From Hymenopellis radicata (lineage: Eukaryota > Basidiomycota > Agaricomycetes > Agaricales > Physalacriaceae), in assembly GCA_015501595.1 (NCBI GenBank), contig JADNRX010000049.1, positions 62,001 to 126,000 of the forward strand: a stretch of DNA of 64,000 bases, written 5' to 3'. Made by a program: the position numbers and the translations under genes. The notes below the pieces were generated by a model. The model did no database searches, was not told the DNA's origin, and saw only the letters and a list, made by a program, of their open reading frames with translations. Positions 11,440-22,786 of the stretch are shown piece after piece; the stretch's first letter is position 1, and every line of letters begins with the position of its first letter.

Positions 11440-11690
11440 GCATAGTTGAAGTTACAGACAGTCAGCGAACAAGGAAGGGGTCGGGACAAGACAGTGCACC
11501 TTTTTAATTGCATCCCAAAATCGCGGCTCCCTCGCCGTAGTAGCACACGGCTTATTTGAGAAAGCTTCGTGCTTGTCGTCGTCGTAGTTCAAAGGCATTC
11601 AAAGGTTCGGCATAATGGAAGCTACAGGGAACACGAGCAGTCAGTGAACAAGAAAGGTGTGGGGGTAAGACCTGGCACATCTGGCCGTTG
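11440..11690 (-). repeat. Two-copy direct repeat upstream of copy B
   Basis: Bases 11449-11501 and 11619-11680 are diverged copies of one segment (GAAG-TACAG, then CAGTCAG-GAACAAG-AAGG-GT-GGG and AAGACAG/CCTGGCAC). On the minus strand the first copy forms the intron before the copy B exon that ends in GGGATTCGGGAAACAAG, so the duplication may be of an intron-exon border. Confidence 0.45.
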
Positions 11691-11739
11691 CTCATGATGC
11701 GATTATTGCAAGTCGAGTGTAATCCAGACTCACCATGCG

Positions 11740-12195
11740 AATGTGAAACGTGGTGAAGAACCTGTTATTGAGGAGGGTACGTTGGTGTACCTATCGACGG
11801 TGAATTTGAATCTGCCGAAGGGTAGAACCAAGAAATTACGCCCCTTGTTCATAAAGTTCTCGAAGCATTTCCCGAGACAAGTACTTATCGACTGGAATTG
11901 CCACCCAGTTTGACAACCCGCCGGATACATCCCGTATTCCATGTGAATCTGCTCCGTCGACACGTTCCCAACGATGATGTTATGTTTCCTAGTCGTTTGA
12001 CTCCTGGACCATACGATTTTGGGGCTCAGGAGGATGACGAGACGTTCATTGATGAGGTGCTTGGCCACCAATGGGTTGATAATCGGACGTTGGAATTACG
12101 GGTCCGGTTTACAGATGGTGATACACTGTGGCAGTCGCTGAACAGCATGCGGGACACAGAAGCATTGCAGACTTACCTAGATTTGCAGGGGGGTA
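11740..12195 (+). mobile_element. Ty3/Gypsy retrotransposon fragment: integrase C terminus
   Basis: Bases 11740-11860 read GTLVYLSTVNLNLPKGRTKK. After a frameshift near 11855, 11860-12190 read VLEAFPETSTYRLELPPSL-like text, then RRIHPVFHVNLLRRHVPND. This is the integrase C-terminal beta-barrel with the HPVFHVSLL-type motif, followed by a chromodomain-like tail (DEVLGHQWVDNRTLELRVR). Reverse transcriptase, RNase H, the integrase core and LTRs are absent, so it is a short 3' relic of a pol gene. Confidence 0.85.
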
Positions 12196-12461
12196 GGCAT
12201 CCGCGCTCTTTGAGCAAGCATTGCGTGACGGGTTGGAGCGAGCATATATGTAATGCAGCCGCGGTACTGATCGGCTGCCCTTCCGCTCTCTCTCTTATGC
12301 TGCTCGCATTCCCCTGCCGCGTTATTCGCCCCGTCACTGCTCGTGGACGCGTGTCTGTTGGTGATAATCATGGCCGACGCCCCAAGCCTATGGGCGGCGG
12401 ACGAAGAAGGGATTTTCAATGCGACGAACTTCGAAGTGCGTTGCAAATTTCCCCGCATTGC

Positions 12462-13377
12462 TTTTTTTTTTTTTTGGTGGACGCAGTTACATTATAAATG
12501 TGGTGTAGGACAGCGTATAGTATATAATATACACTATTTCCCGCCATTCATAAACCCGCGTGTCTGTTCGAGGACCTCGCAACCCCGCAACGTTTTTCAC
12601 CCCGAGGAAATGCATTACGCACTCCGTGTGGGGCTGTGCATCGTAACCAACCCAAGAAAGAACATAGAAAACATAGAACCTAAACATAAAACATACACTG
12701 ATAACCCAAAACCCTACGATGCACTACCCACTAAAACCCCGGACTCCCCAATCCATTCGTCGGGGAGATTTTGCTCGTTATGGAGCACGCCTCCCCACGT
12801 ATGGTAGACGACGTTCGGGGAGATCGATTTCTTGCCGTATCTCCGTGATGCGAGCTGCTGATCCGTCCTTAGTCTTCCGTTAATCACCTTCATCAGTCTG
12901 TTCCTGATCTCGGGCTTGGACACGGCCTTCTTGACGCCGTCTGGGATAACTCTCTCATTTCTTAACTTCCACACCATGTGGGCTCCTTCGGATACCAGGA
13001 TCCTTAGTAGGCGACTCTTGCCTTCACTTTTTGAGCCGTCGTTGTCTTTTGCCTCGGCTGCTGCTATTGCTCCTACCGTGAGCCTGGGAAAGGGTACGTC
13101 TTTGCCTTTCCATATCCCCTTGATTGTTTTCCACACCGTCTTTTGGCCTGGGGCTTTACATTCTAGCAGGATGTGCTCCATTGTTTCCGTTACCCCGCAG
13201 TGTTCACAGGTGCTCCTTTGGTCTAGTTTGGTACCCTCCCAGAAATCACCTACTCTGTAGGCATCGTGCGTGCAAATCCACATGAATTGCCTGATGGGTC
13301 TGGAGAAATCCTTGTGCATCGTCGCTTTCCAGATGTTCGCTGTTGATGGCGCGCATCCGGTGAGATCCTCGACCGCT
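12462..13377 (-). mobile_element. 5'-truncated LINE: C terminus, 3' UTR and poly(A) tail
   Basis: On the minus strand a frame from about 13437 to 12714 reads IWKATMHKDFSRPIRQFMW, then CEHCGVTETMEHILLEC, a C-x2-C-x7-H-x4-C motif typical of the end of fungal LINE reverse transcriptases. About 240 bp of 3' UTR follow, then a T14 run at 12462-12475 that is a poly(A) tail on the minus strand. The 14-mer CCCGCATTGCTTTT at 12452-12465 recurs at 13378-13391, a likely target-site duplication that sets the 5' truncation point near 13377. Reverse transcriptase and endonuclease are missing. Confidence 0.8.
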
Positions 13378-13444
13378 CCCGCATTGCTTTTGTTGACGTT
13401 GATTAGCCCATCCCTGACTGGTCTATGGAGCCCATGAATATTGC

Positions 13445-15273
13445 ATGAATATGGAGTCTACGACTGCTGATGCACCGGTTTACGATGCCCCCGCTGCTGT
13501 TCAGACAACGCCCGGGAATAGGACTCCATACCGACGCCCCGCGAAGCAGCACAGGGCACGCCGTACATTGGAGACGCAGACGCAGTTGGCAGCATCAGTC
13601 GAGGCGCAGTTCCCAACTTTGTCGCCAGGGATTCCCGTGGAGGATGGCCTAATACGGCGAGAGGCGTTGCATTTTCAGTTAGCCGATATCCCCACGCCGG
13701 AGTCCATTATTGCGACCTACGCGCAGAACTGTGCGCGAGCAGTGCCGTTGACCGAATCAGGCCCTGCGACGACGATGGTGCGGTTTCCAGTGGCCTTCTA
13801 GACGACTGGCTATCTACGGGGAACCGCTTTGCGCCGGACAGCGACATGACATGGTGCCTGCACGTACGCCTCCTACTAGTACTATATCCCCACTCATTGC
13901 GCGGGTCGAAGATGGTGTGGTCTGTCGTGATGCTGGTTGTGGTGGGGCGCTGAAGCATCCGCGGGTATTTGTGCAGCGCGATGTGAATGCTGTCTACCAT
14001 GGCAGTCAGGCGGGAGCTGCACATGCTCGCTTGTTTACTGGTGGCGTTTGGGAGACAGATGCTGGACGCTCGGGATGGCCTAATGGCTTTCCCCTCGCTC
14101 CCGAGGAGTTGGAGGACGGTTTGGATAATATCGCGAAGTTGCCCGCCACGACGGCTACGCGACGGAAGTTGGGCCTTTTGGGTCATGTTTGTGGCGTCCA
14201 CCCGTATCGTTCCCCACATTATTGATGTTACCACGGCGCTCGCTCTCCGGTATGTCGACAACAATCGACGGGAGGTGCTCCGTGCGTTCGATGACAAGGA
14301 GTTGTTCGCGTCCTTCCACCATTCTCATCGCGATAGGAAGGTGTTCCCCACAGTAAAGCCAAACTACTTCAATACGCACGCGGACCATTCTACGACATAT
14401 ACTATTGCTCGATGGACGGCGGCTTTTGCTGCGCCTGGGATGCCTGCTTTTCGGCCTGGTATGGCGCAATGCGACAGTATACCCCATGCGTGTACGCTCA
14501 ATTCATTTTCGAGCACCTTTCGCCGTATGTGCGTCGACATGATGGGACTTTGGCCTTTGCTTGCCCTGATGCCCAGCGCTTTTTTGCGATCTGGTTCGTT
14601 CGCCTTCTGGCGTGTCCTCACGCTTTGCTGGAGCTCATTGCGAAGCACAACGCGAAGCACCCTGTGTCCCCCTTGGCTCACGGACAGGCCGGTCACTCTT
14701 CGACGAGTCATTCTGGACCACCGGCAGTTAATTCGGGAGGCGACTCTTCTTTACCTCTTTCTGGAGAATGGGTTTACAGTGGAGTTTTTGTCGACATTGT
14801 ATCCTTGGGCGCTGAGGTACATCGACCATATGCTCAGGACCGCGACAGATGACTTGGAGATGTGGATTAGGCTGGATAATGATCGCCTACGATGCATCTG
14901 TCAGTACGGCGAGCCGCAGGTCCACGAGTCTTTCGATACTTGGATCGTTTTGTCCCAACACGACGAGGAACGTGTCTTGGGGATTACCGAGGGCGAGGCA
15001 TATGCGCCACGCAAGGAGGATCGCGTGGACCGGTTTGCGTTGCAGAAGCAGGATTGGATTTTGTACGGCGAGCATCCGGTGTTCAGGCATTGTCGTCGAG
15101 AAACGTATGAAGCGGAGATGGCTGAGCTGGCCTCAGTGCGCGCGTCTTCGCATGATGACATCTCGGGGCCGTTCGAGGAGCTTTCCGTTGATGATAAGTT
15201 AGTCTTAGCTTCCGGTCCTTGTGGACACGAAAATGACTATACAGAAAGTCTAGAATCTTTCTGTGTGAGATAA
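13445..15273 (+). pseudogene. Unknown repetitive-type coding sequence broken by frameshifts
   Basis: Coding-like text moves between frames in order along the plus strand. 13445-13795 has ALHFQLADIPTPESIIATYA. 13851-14175 has CRDAGCGGALKHPRVFVQ and RLFTGGVWETDAGRSGWP. 14180-14410 has LRYVDNNRREVLRAFDDKE and HHSHRDRKVFPTVKPNYF. 14470-14740 has YAQFIFEHLSPYVRRHDGT. 14740-15273 has LENGFTVEFLSTLYPWALRY and WILYGEHPVFRHCRRETYE. The last 178 codons are uninterrupted up to the stop at 15273. At least four frame changes are needed, so it is a pseudogene, or less likely a gene with several tiny introns. I do not recognise the family; it may be a retroelement or DNA-transposon ORF. Confidence 0.45.
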
Positions 15274-15445
15274 GCCTTGAGAAGGGGTTGCGGATGTACT
15301 GGTGGAACCCGCCTGTCCAAGCGGGCAAGGGAAAGGAGAAACAGCAACCGTCAGAAATGATCACGTGACTCCAACGAGAAAACCAGACACAGAGTCAGAC
15401 GCAAGGCAAACCCGAGACCGTACGAAGGAACAGAGACTGAGATGT

Positions 15446-15690
15446 AACTCATCGCCCGCTCATCGCCGCTCTTAATCGGGCCGATCCCACTGAGTACAAA
15501 CAGGGAACAACAGATCGACGAACATATTTCTCCTAATTCTAAGTACACTGCCTACAGCTAGGCCTTGAAGCTTGAAGCCTGAAGGGTCAGAACATTGTTG
15601 GTTAGTACTCAGTACAGCTGTACGCGTCGGATGCACTCTTAACAGTACCAAACGACGGACTTGGGCGCAGATTGGCAAAGTCTTGGGACC
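15446..15690 (+). repeat. Dispersed repeat, full composite copy
   Basis: The first half (15446-15560), containing CTCTTAATCGGGCCGATCCC and GGGAACAACAGATCGA, recurs in direct orientation at 37906-38020 and in part inverted at 46803-46862. The second half (15560-15690), containing GGGTCAGAACATTGTTGG and GACTTGGGCGCAGATTGG, recurs inverted at 46130-46250. It could be a solo LTR or a non-autonomous element. No TG...CA borders or target duplication were established. Confidence 0.5.
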
Positions 15691-16169
15691 GACACGTGGT
15701 GCGATCGCTTTCGAGCACCACCGCGGTGGTCGATATCGTCCGCTAGCACCTCCGCCGCGCTCTGCTTTCTTTCTTTTCGTCTTCCCTGTATTGCAGCCAT
15801 CTGGCTTGCATCTGCCGAGCCCCCCCCGCCCCCCTCCTTCGATTTTGGGTATCCGCGGTCGCTGGATGCGTCGTTGGACTCCTACAGTTTGGGTATCACA
15901 GCGCCCGCTCTCCCATGCACTATAACTCGCCGGACATGGTCTCTCCACCCGTGTTTCTCTCGTGCTCCACGTAGCACCGCATTCCGGCATATTTGCCTCC
16001 ACCACTTCCACACCCGAACGACGCTTGCAGCCCGTCGTTCTCGTACCCCCTCTGTGTCGCGTCTCTGCAGCCGCGCTTCGCATAGCCGCATCCCAGCATC
16101 CATCACTGCACCGGAATGACGTGTCATGCAGCCACCTTCCCTTTCGTCGTCGTTGATGTCGATCTCTTT

Positions 16170-17150
16170 CGAGTAGGGCGCTTCCGGTGCGGGCAAGACC
16201 ACCCTCCTCGACGTATTTGCGAGTCGTGTTACCATGAGTGTCGTGTCTGGCTCCATACTTGTCGATGGTAATCCGTGTGACAATTCATTCCAGCGCAAGA
16301 CCGGGTATGTGCAGCAGCAGGATTTGCATCTGCAGACGTCAACTGTCCGGGAAGCAGTTTAGTGCGAGGCTGCGTCAGCTGCATGATATCCCGAACAAGG
16401 AGAAGGTCGATTATGTTCACGAAGTTATTTGACTGTTGGAGATGGAGGCGTATTCTGATGCGGTTGTTGGTATACCCGGCGAAGGTGAGTCTTTCTTCGA
16501 AGAGATTATTGATTTTAGAATGCTGACGTATTTCCGCTAGGTCTTAACGTCGAACAGCACAAGCGTCTTACCATTGGTGTCGAACTGGCCGCGAAGCCTC
16601 AGCTTTTGCTCTTCTTGGATGAACCCTACGTCTGGTCTGGACAGGTAAGCATTGTCGCCAGTGGTATTCTATGCATTACACCCAACGTGTTCAACAGTCA
16701 AACCACCTGGTCTATCTGCACTCTCCTTGGTAAGTATGGACAAGCCATCTTATGCACGATTCATCAACCCTCCCTATTCTCTTCCAATCTTTCGATCGGC
16801 TTCTTTTCCTCGCCCTTGGGCAAGCCCTGGGGGTCAGACTGTATACTATGGCGAGATCGGGCCCAACTCGCGCACGCTGATCGACTACTTCGAACGGAAC
16901 GGCGCTCCCGCATGTCTTCGGGACGCGAATCCGGCTTCAAGTTATCGGTGCTGTGCCCGGCGCGGTCGCCGCGTGCGATTTTGTACAGGCGTGTTTGACT
17001 GGTCAAGACACCTGTCGGATAAGATCACTAAGGGCTCGCGCTTACACGTCCTGTTCGCTCCGGATCGCACCTCGGCGATGCTCGTACACAAACTGGACAT
17101 CGTCGACCACATCCCGAGAGATCTGCGGTGTTCCAAGGAGGAGACATGAA
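16170..17150 (+). pseudogene. PDR-type ABC transporter, second nucleotide-binding domain, pseudogene
   Basis: PDR/ABCG full transporters export drugs and lipids at the plasma membrane. The relic begins inside the second ATPase domain. It has Walker [18 protein letters not shown] at 16180-16230, and [20 protein letters not shown] then [17 protein letters not shown]. Bases 16440-16620 carry the degenerate signature [19 protein letters not shown], then LLLFLDEP (Walker B) and, after an intron at 16645-16697, [20 protein letters not shown] and TIHQPSLF. Next come [20 protein letters not shown] and [15 protein letters not shown] 57-nt intron with GT...TAG ends lies at 16486-16542. Defects: a frameshift at 16360, a TGA at 16429-16431, SGLD replaced by YVWSG, and frame changes after 16800. 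No membrane domain follows. Confidence 0.85.
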
Positions 17151-17159
17151 GCGGGAGAC

Positions 17160-18400
17160 GTTGCTCCTGGGCGTGGTCCAGTAGCTTGCGCCGCATCTGC
17201 ATGCGCTGGATTTGTCAAGCGAAGGGTATAATCATGGGAACCGGGGTTACATGTATGTGTTGAAGTGGAATATGGCGTCGGGGCGCTGAAGCGGGGTCTT
17301 GGCTTCAGTCGAATCCTCATGCTTGTTTTCATTGTCTTATTGAATCTTGATGCACCAGACGATTGCCGCCGACTATTACTCTCCAAATCTTGTACTCATT
17401 TAGCTCTTCGCGACTGACTTTCAGTGGTATGTAGGCCTTCACTGCCATATAGCAGCGGTCAGCGCCGCCTCACGCTTTGAATGTAGGTCTTTCCTTTCGT
17501 GTCTTCTCCTTTTCTTGACTTGATCGTCAAGTACAGGTTACATTGACCTTGGATCTCTCATTTGGCTGCGCGCCGGTGAACTACGACTTGACTACGCGTC
17601 TCTTGAACCTCTGTCCCAGCGACGGCGATGTATGCGCATGGACAACGAGACTCGATACGGATGTCGACGATGGACTAGCGCGTCCTGACACGAGAGTGTA
17701 GATGGTGGTGGAACGAAAGCGCTTGTGGCTGTGCACTACATCGGACCCCTGCACCCGCGATAACCCTCAATCTCCCTGTCCTGCCTTGCCTGGGCTCCCT
17801 AGCCCAACGACCAGCATACTCACTACTTGGAAAATCGGCGCGTCGCTCGTTCGTGGTCACAACGATGCTCCACAAGCGTGGAGGTCTTTAGTGTTGACGG
17901 CTCCTTTCAAATCGATCACGACGCCGAAATGCTCACTTCAATCTTGAAACATATTCCGATCTTGATCCTGCCCACGCACAGACGTACACAAAGCCCATAT
18001 CCAGAGACGCCCCAGAGGGACGGCGTACTACGCTCGCGATTGCGGTCCTTAGCCGTGCATCCCCCGTCGAGTTAGTTGTCTTTGTTCGTGGGGTTGATTA
18101 AACCTTGCTAACTGTCACCTAGCAAGTCGTGTCGTTGCTCGTGCGAGAGTGTACGCGTTGAGGTATGCTGTCCCTCCAGGGGTCGATGTCCTTGACTAAC
18201 ATGTTTGTTAGGGCCCCAAAGAACGGACTCGTCGATACGCGTGCCGCATACGCTGATACCGTACCTCACACTGGATACTTTGCATTTACGTTATAATGTT
18301 ACATTTTGTTACCTAGACACTTGGTACGTGGTCTGTTCTCAACGCTAACCTTTACTAATGAAACACTTGTTTATAGGAATGCTATCATATACACTGACCC
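17160..18400. other. Stretch without an identified gene
   Basis: Only short unrelated ORFs are present. At 17697-17740 the plus strand reads VDGGGTKALVAVHYI, which recalls the start of sugar kinases of the BadF/NAGK type, but nothing around it supports that family. Splice-like GT and AG signals near 18066-18120 and 18170-18210 suggest old exons of unknown origin. Confidence 0.4.
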
Positions 18401-18409
18401 GTCATCGTG

Positions 18410-18680
18410 AGACAACACCCACCCGTGAAGAGAAGACCGCTCCAATGCTGCACCCCCACTACAAAGCTCGAAGAAGTGCGCCCACAGGGGAAGATGGCTG
18501 GGACGATGTGCCCACGGGAGATGGTTGAGGAGGTGCGCCCACGATTGAAGAGCTGCGCTGGGGGAGGAGGTTGAAGACGTGCACCTGGGGATGACCGTCC
18601 GAAGACGCGCCCCGGGGGGGGGGGGGGGGTGGAGACAGTCTGAAGATGTGCGCTGGGGTGAGACACTTTGAGGGCGCGAA
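18410..18680. repeat. G-rich degenerate minisatellite with a G17 run
   Basis: About seven imperfect units of 30-40 bp share the pattern GAAGA(C/T)G(T/C)GC(G/C)C followed by a G-rich stretch (for example at 18437, 18470, 18530, 18570, 18600 and 18645). An uninterrupted run of 17 G lies at 18614-18630. No coding role is apparent; the long minus-strand ORF across it is a by-product of composition. Confidence 0.6.
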
Positions 18681-20028
18681 CCTGCGGGGGTTGTCCTAAA
18701 TGTAGTAATAGTATCTCATCAAGTGTTGATTTTTGGAAAAGGGGAATTTGGCGTCTGAATTAATGATTATTCTAAGTACACTACCTATGGTAATGTAAGT
18801 TACATTTAATATGGAGGCTCGGGAAACACCGTCCAGGTAGGGTGCAAGGGCTCCGGGATTGTAAGTCCAAGGTCCTGTGCCATGGTATGCACCCGATCCT
18901 GCAAGTCGAAGCATATGATAGGAGGGCGTAAAATAACCGACTGGCAACTGGTGACAGGGCATTTAATGCGGCGGTGCTGCGTCCGCATACATTTCTTCTG
19001 GAGCTCGAGCAGACAAGGTGTACAAATGTCGTGTCCGCAGGATAAGCTGAGGAACTATGAGCAAATGAGAGATCATAAGAAAGCTAGCTATGCTTACACT
19101 AACGGCTGCCATGAAACTTTATCGCAGCGGGGACAGCTGTTAGCTGTCTGTTCTAGGGCAGCAAAATCATTTAATATCCTTGTCGCACGCTGTTACAAGG
19201 CTTCGTTAGCGTTTTTATGGTTCCATGAAGTGAAGCGCTTACGAAGATCTCCTTTCTAAGTTGGAAAATTTCCGACGAAAGGTCGTCTGTGTCCGCTGCT
19301 GCCAGTGGCTCTTCTGCGTCTTGCAGTTGGGACGAGGGATTCTCCGCCAGCGCAGATTGCTTTCTGATCTTCAGACCCGGAGAAATGGGTGGCGAATTAG
19401 CCACCGCGTGTGCAGGCGGCGCTCGACGACGGGGAGACACCCGCGGGGGTGACGTGGTGGCAGATGTTGTAAGAGCGTAAGGCGGCCTGTACTCCGCGTT
19501 GTCATGAGCGACTTTCTTGGAGTAGCAACGCATTGTGAGAGTATTAGCCGGGGGAAGCGTCCCGCGTAAGGGCAATATAAGTGAACTGGTCGCAGTCAAC
19601 GACTTTTAAATGGCCATTCATCGTAGGCAAGTACTTAGTTGTTGACAAAGGGTCCTCGTTGGGTCATCAACCGATCAACTGATTCGCCGAAGCCTTTATA
19701 ATTATTGGACACGTTCAATACACGTTACTGTTACCCAGAGCCTCAACACAAAGACCGGAATATGTGGCCCTCGAGAAAGTGCTTCCATCGTCCTTTCACA
19801 GAAGCCAGAAAGGCGCAAGGGTTTGCTTTTGTTCTTTGACTTACATAACGCTGTGTTGTTCCTATGATCGAAAGTGGCCGGCAAAAGCGGCGAGTCACAA
19901 ACCGATATATGTACTGGTTGTTTGTCGGACGGTGGCAGAGCGCGCTTTTGATTGCGCAAGGCTTAATCTAGCCCTATAGCAATGTGTTCGGTCTTAGCGT
20001 TGTAGGGCGCGTAAGGAAGAGGATAGGT
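18681..20028. other. Stretch with one weak minus-strand ORF (19171-19599)
   Basis: The minus-strand frame 19171-19599 is open for 142 codons, with a Ser/Pro-rich stretch (TTSATTSPPRVSPRRRAPP) and a charged end (DTDDLSSEIFQLRKEIFVSA). It may be the N-terminal part of a protein, but no family is recognised and no continuation is visible. The rest is featureless. Confidence 0.3.
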
Positions 20029-22786
20029 CAGTTTCGCCGCACTCACACTGGGTCAGGGTCGACACACCCACACTGATGCGACCACACTCACACTCGGGCC
20101 GACACGTCCACTATCCATTTTTGGACGAGGCGCATTATGACTCGACCGAGATCCTGGAGGGGACAGTATAGTCCTCTTATTCGATCAGGTCCGTTTGGTC
20201 TTCTTCTTCTTACAGCACCTTGCAAAGAAATGTGCAGTCTCCGCAGTTTGCTCCGCTCAGGAACTCTGCTTAGGGTTGGATAGACCCTGTACGCGTGGCT
20301 CGATAGCGGTGTTGAGGGTCGAATTTTAAATAAAAAAGAAAACCATAAAAGGAAAGAGGGAAAGAGGAGAGAGAGAAAGAAGGAGAGCTTGGAGTATTCA
20401 CCCCATGCTGAAGCTTCAGTATCAATGCTACCTCACTTTTAGAACTCTTGTGAACTTGAATGAGCTCATAACACCCCGCGCTGGTCATGGAACGCGACTC
20501 GACCTCGCGAGCAAGAAAATCGTGGGAGATTCCCTTTTATATTCGCTATCTAGCGGCGTTCGCCGCTAGAGCTCAGGATGCCGAGATGCCGACGCTATCC
20601 AGTGCGCCTAAAAAGGGAAATTCAACAAGGCGCGAACACAATTTTCGGTCAACGCGCCTGAAACTATGCGTCTACACTACCCCAAATTGTCCCCAAAGCA
20701 TGCCGTGGCTCTAAGCAAAAGCTTTGTTGCGTAATAGCTGGGCCTATATGCAAGGCAATATCTATACAAGTCCCAGCCTGAGCACTGTGGGATTCATACA
20801 GTCATGGCCTGTCAACCTACCATGAGAGCCAGTCCTGGGAAAGATTCACCTCTGTCCTCAAGCTTGGAGGCAGGAGAATGCACCAGGACGACTGCTGGTA
20901 GTACAATCACATCATTGTGTACGATGAAAGCAGCGGAAATGGGACAATCCGGACTCAAAAGAGGCAGCCAGAAGAGCAAATCAAACAGCATAATATATTC
21001 ACAGATCTCGACTCCAATACGAGAGCAACAGAGAGTGTACAGAGCCGGCGGCGTGCTTACAGGTCGTGGTCAAGATTGGATGCAGATAGGGGTACATGTA
21101 CCAAAAAGGCGCCGCTGACTAATTGCCGCTATCGCTATCCGCTATCTGCCCTCAACACGAACAGCAAGCCGTACGCGTACGCTCCTAGTTACTAAATCGA
21201 ATCTCGTTTGAATCTTGCCTCTATTCTCGCGCGCCTTGTAGCTAGAGCGTGCCAAATTAGTGGCAAGAGAACACTGCCATAAGATGCAAAATATCTTGAG
21301 AAGAAAGTACACTTCTAGAGTGGATGCGGTCGCGTTGACGGTTTGGTCGTATTACCGAGGCATGACCGAACGAGATTTATTTCCTAATTAGGATACTTGT
21401 ACAGGGTCTGATGGCCAACCCTAAGCAGAAATCCTGAGCGGAACAAACTGGGGAGAGTGCACATTTCATTGCAAGGCGCTGTATTGATCGTAATTCCGAC
21501 AGATCCGACAGCTTGAAACACGAGCCGGCAACTCAACATTTTTGGCATCGCGCCTCCATCGCCTAGAATGGTAGTGCGTCGCGTTCTTGGCTCGGGGTCG
21601 GGATTAGGTTCGGGTCGGTTAGGGTTGGCGGGGGGTTAGGTAAGGGTTCGGTTAGGGTTGGCGGGGGGTTAGGCGGTCAGCGGTCGGGGAATAGTATATA
21701 TATATTTTGTGTTGGCGCAGGTTGGTGTTCCGGGGGTAGCCAGTTTGGGGTTGGTTGGCGGGTTTCGATCCACGATAAGCGTGACGTTTGCTGTCACCAT
21801 CGGCGCTAAGAAGAAGAAGAGCCCGAATCGGGCCTGATCGAATAATAAGAGGACTAAAGGGTAGCCTCAGATCCTGTGACCATGTTGATTCTTTCCCGTA
21901 CCACCATTGACACTACGGGGTTGCCATCGCTCATATCTGTCCTTGAGATGAGGCGCCACGCCATTGGACAGCGTGCGCGGGCTTCCGGCAGCCAGGTATA
22001 CCTCGCCTCACTGTTTTCGCCTGTGCCTGCGGCGTGCGCGCAAGGACGAGCGCCCGAACAACATACCATATGGACAAAGACAACGACAGCTAAGACGGCG
22101 ACGTCTGCAGTGCCGATGACTCGGGATGGCTTTGGTGGCGGGAGGGCGTCGTGGATGCATTCAGCCGCAAACTGTGTGTTGTCCTGTCTTCTCATTTTCA
22201 TTTTGATCAATACCTTTCGTTAGACAGCTGCCATGTCTGAACAACTCGGAATGCTAGGAGCAGCATGAACACCATCCAGAGCAGCGAGACAGTGGTGGGT
22301 GGAATGCAGTGTGGATAATGTCTGGAACTGTGGGCAGGAGTAAGGTGTAGTAAGGCATGTTCTCGTTGATTTGCTATGCATCCCATTTTCCTAATATCCT
22401 TCGTTCTTCGTTTTCTAGACTGTCAGCCATCATCCCTTTCTCCCCAACTGGCAACATCACATTTCCTCTCACTGTCAGCATCACTCTGGATCCCTCCCTT
22501 TATATATCATCTCCCTTGCCGTTCGGGGCCTTGGAGGGTTCGACACCCTCGAGGGGGAATATTTTACCAGTTCTGATTACGGGCATGGCTAATTGGCACA
22601 AGCCGAGTGTCAGCAAAGGCCCGCAGATTCAGGAGGAGTCGAGTCATGTAGGGTACATAGCCGCCGGAGACCATCCTCCCGACCATGCAATGACCACAAG
22701 TGTGCGAGTGTGATCAGATCAGTGTGAGTGTGGTCGCGTCGGTGTGGGTGTGTTGACCCTGACTCAGTGTGAGTGCGGCGAAAGTG
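20029..22786. mobile_element. 2.76-kb element with about 65-bp terminal inverted repeats
   Basis: The left end from 20029 (CAGTTTCGCCGCACTCACAC) and the reverse complement of the right end at 22786 (CACTTTCGCCGCACTCACAC) agree over about 65 bp, continuing GTCAGGGTC-ACACACCCACAC and GCGACCACACTCACACT. A second nested inverted repeat pairs 20172-20214 with 21806-21852 (CCTCTTATTCGATCAGG and CTTCTTCTTCTTA). The arms are unequal (about 75 versus 850 bp), so an extra insertion of roughly 0.8 kb may sit in the right arm. The interior has only short unrelated ORFs and no transposase, so the element would be non-autonomous. No target duplication was seen. Confidence 0.55.
21597..21680 (+). repeat. 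Interstitial telomere-like TTAGGG/GGTTAGG tract
   Basis: Repeated units such as GGTTAGGGTTGGCGGGGGG, GGTTAGGTAAGGG and GGTTAGGCGG occupy about 80 bp. Basidiomycete telomeres are TTAGGG arrays. Here the units are degenerate and mixed with GGCGGGG, and they lie inside the 20029-22786 element. An AT-rich (TA)n run follows at 21692-21703. Confidence 0.6.

Noticed and set aside
13707..14297. 196-codon minus-strand ORF
   Set aside because: Arg/Ser-rich composition, antisense to better coding-like text; judged a shadow.
15572..16150. Overlapping ORFs of 117-203 codons upstream of the ABC transporter relic, both strands
   Set aside because: Low-complexity Ser/Arg/Pro text from repeat DNA; no motif of the N-terminal half of a PDR transporter is seen.
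17697..17740. VDGGGTK motif suggesting an N-acetylglucosamine kinase-like protein
   Set aside because: Only about 15 residues match; the following sequence is proline-rich and unlike the family.
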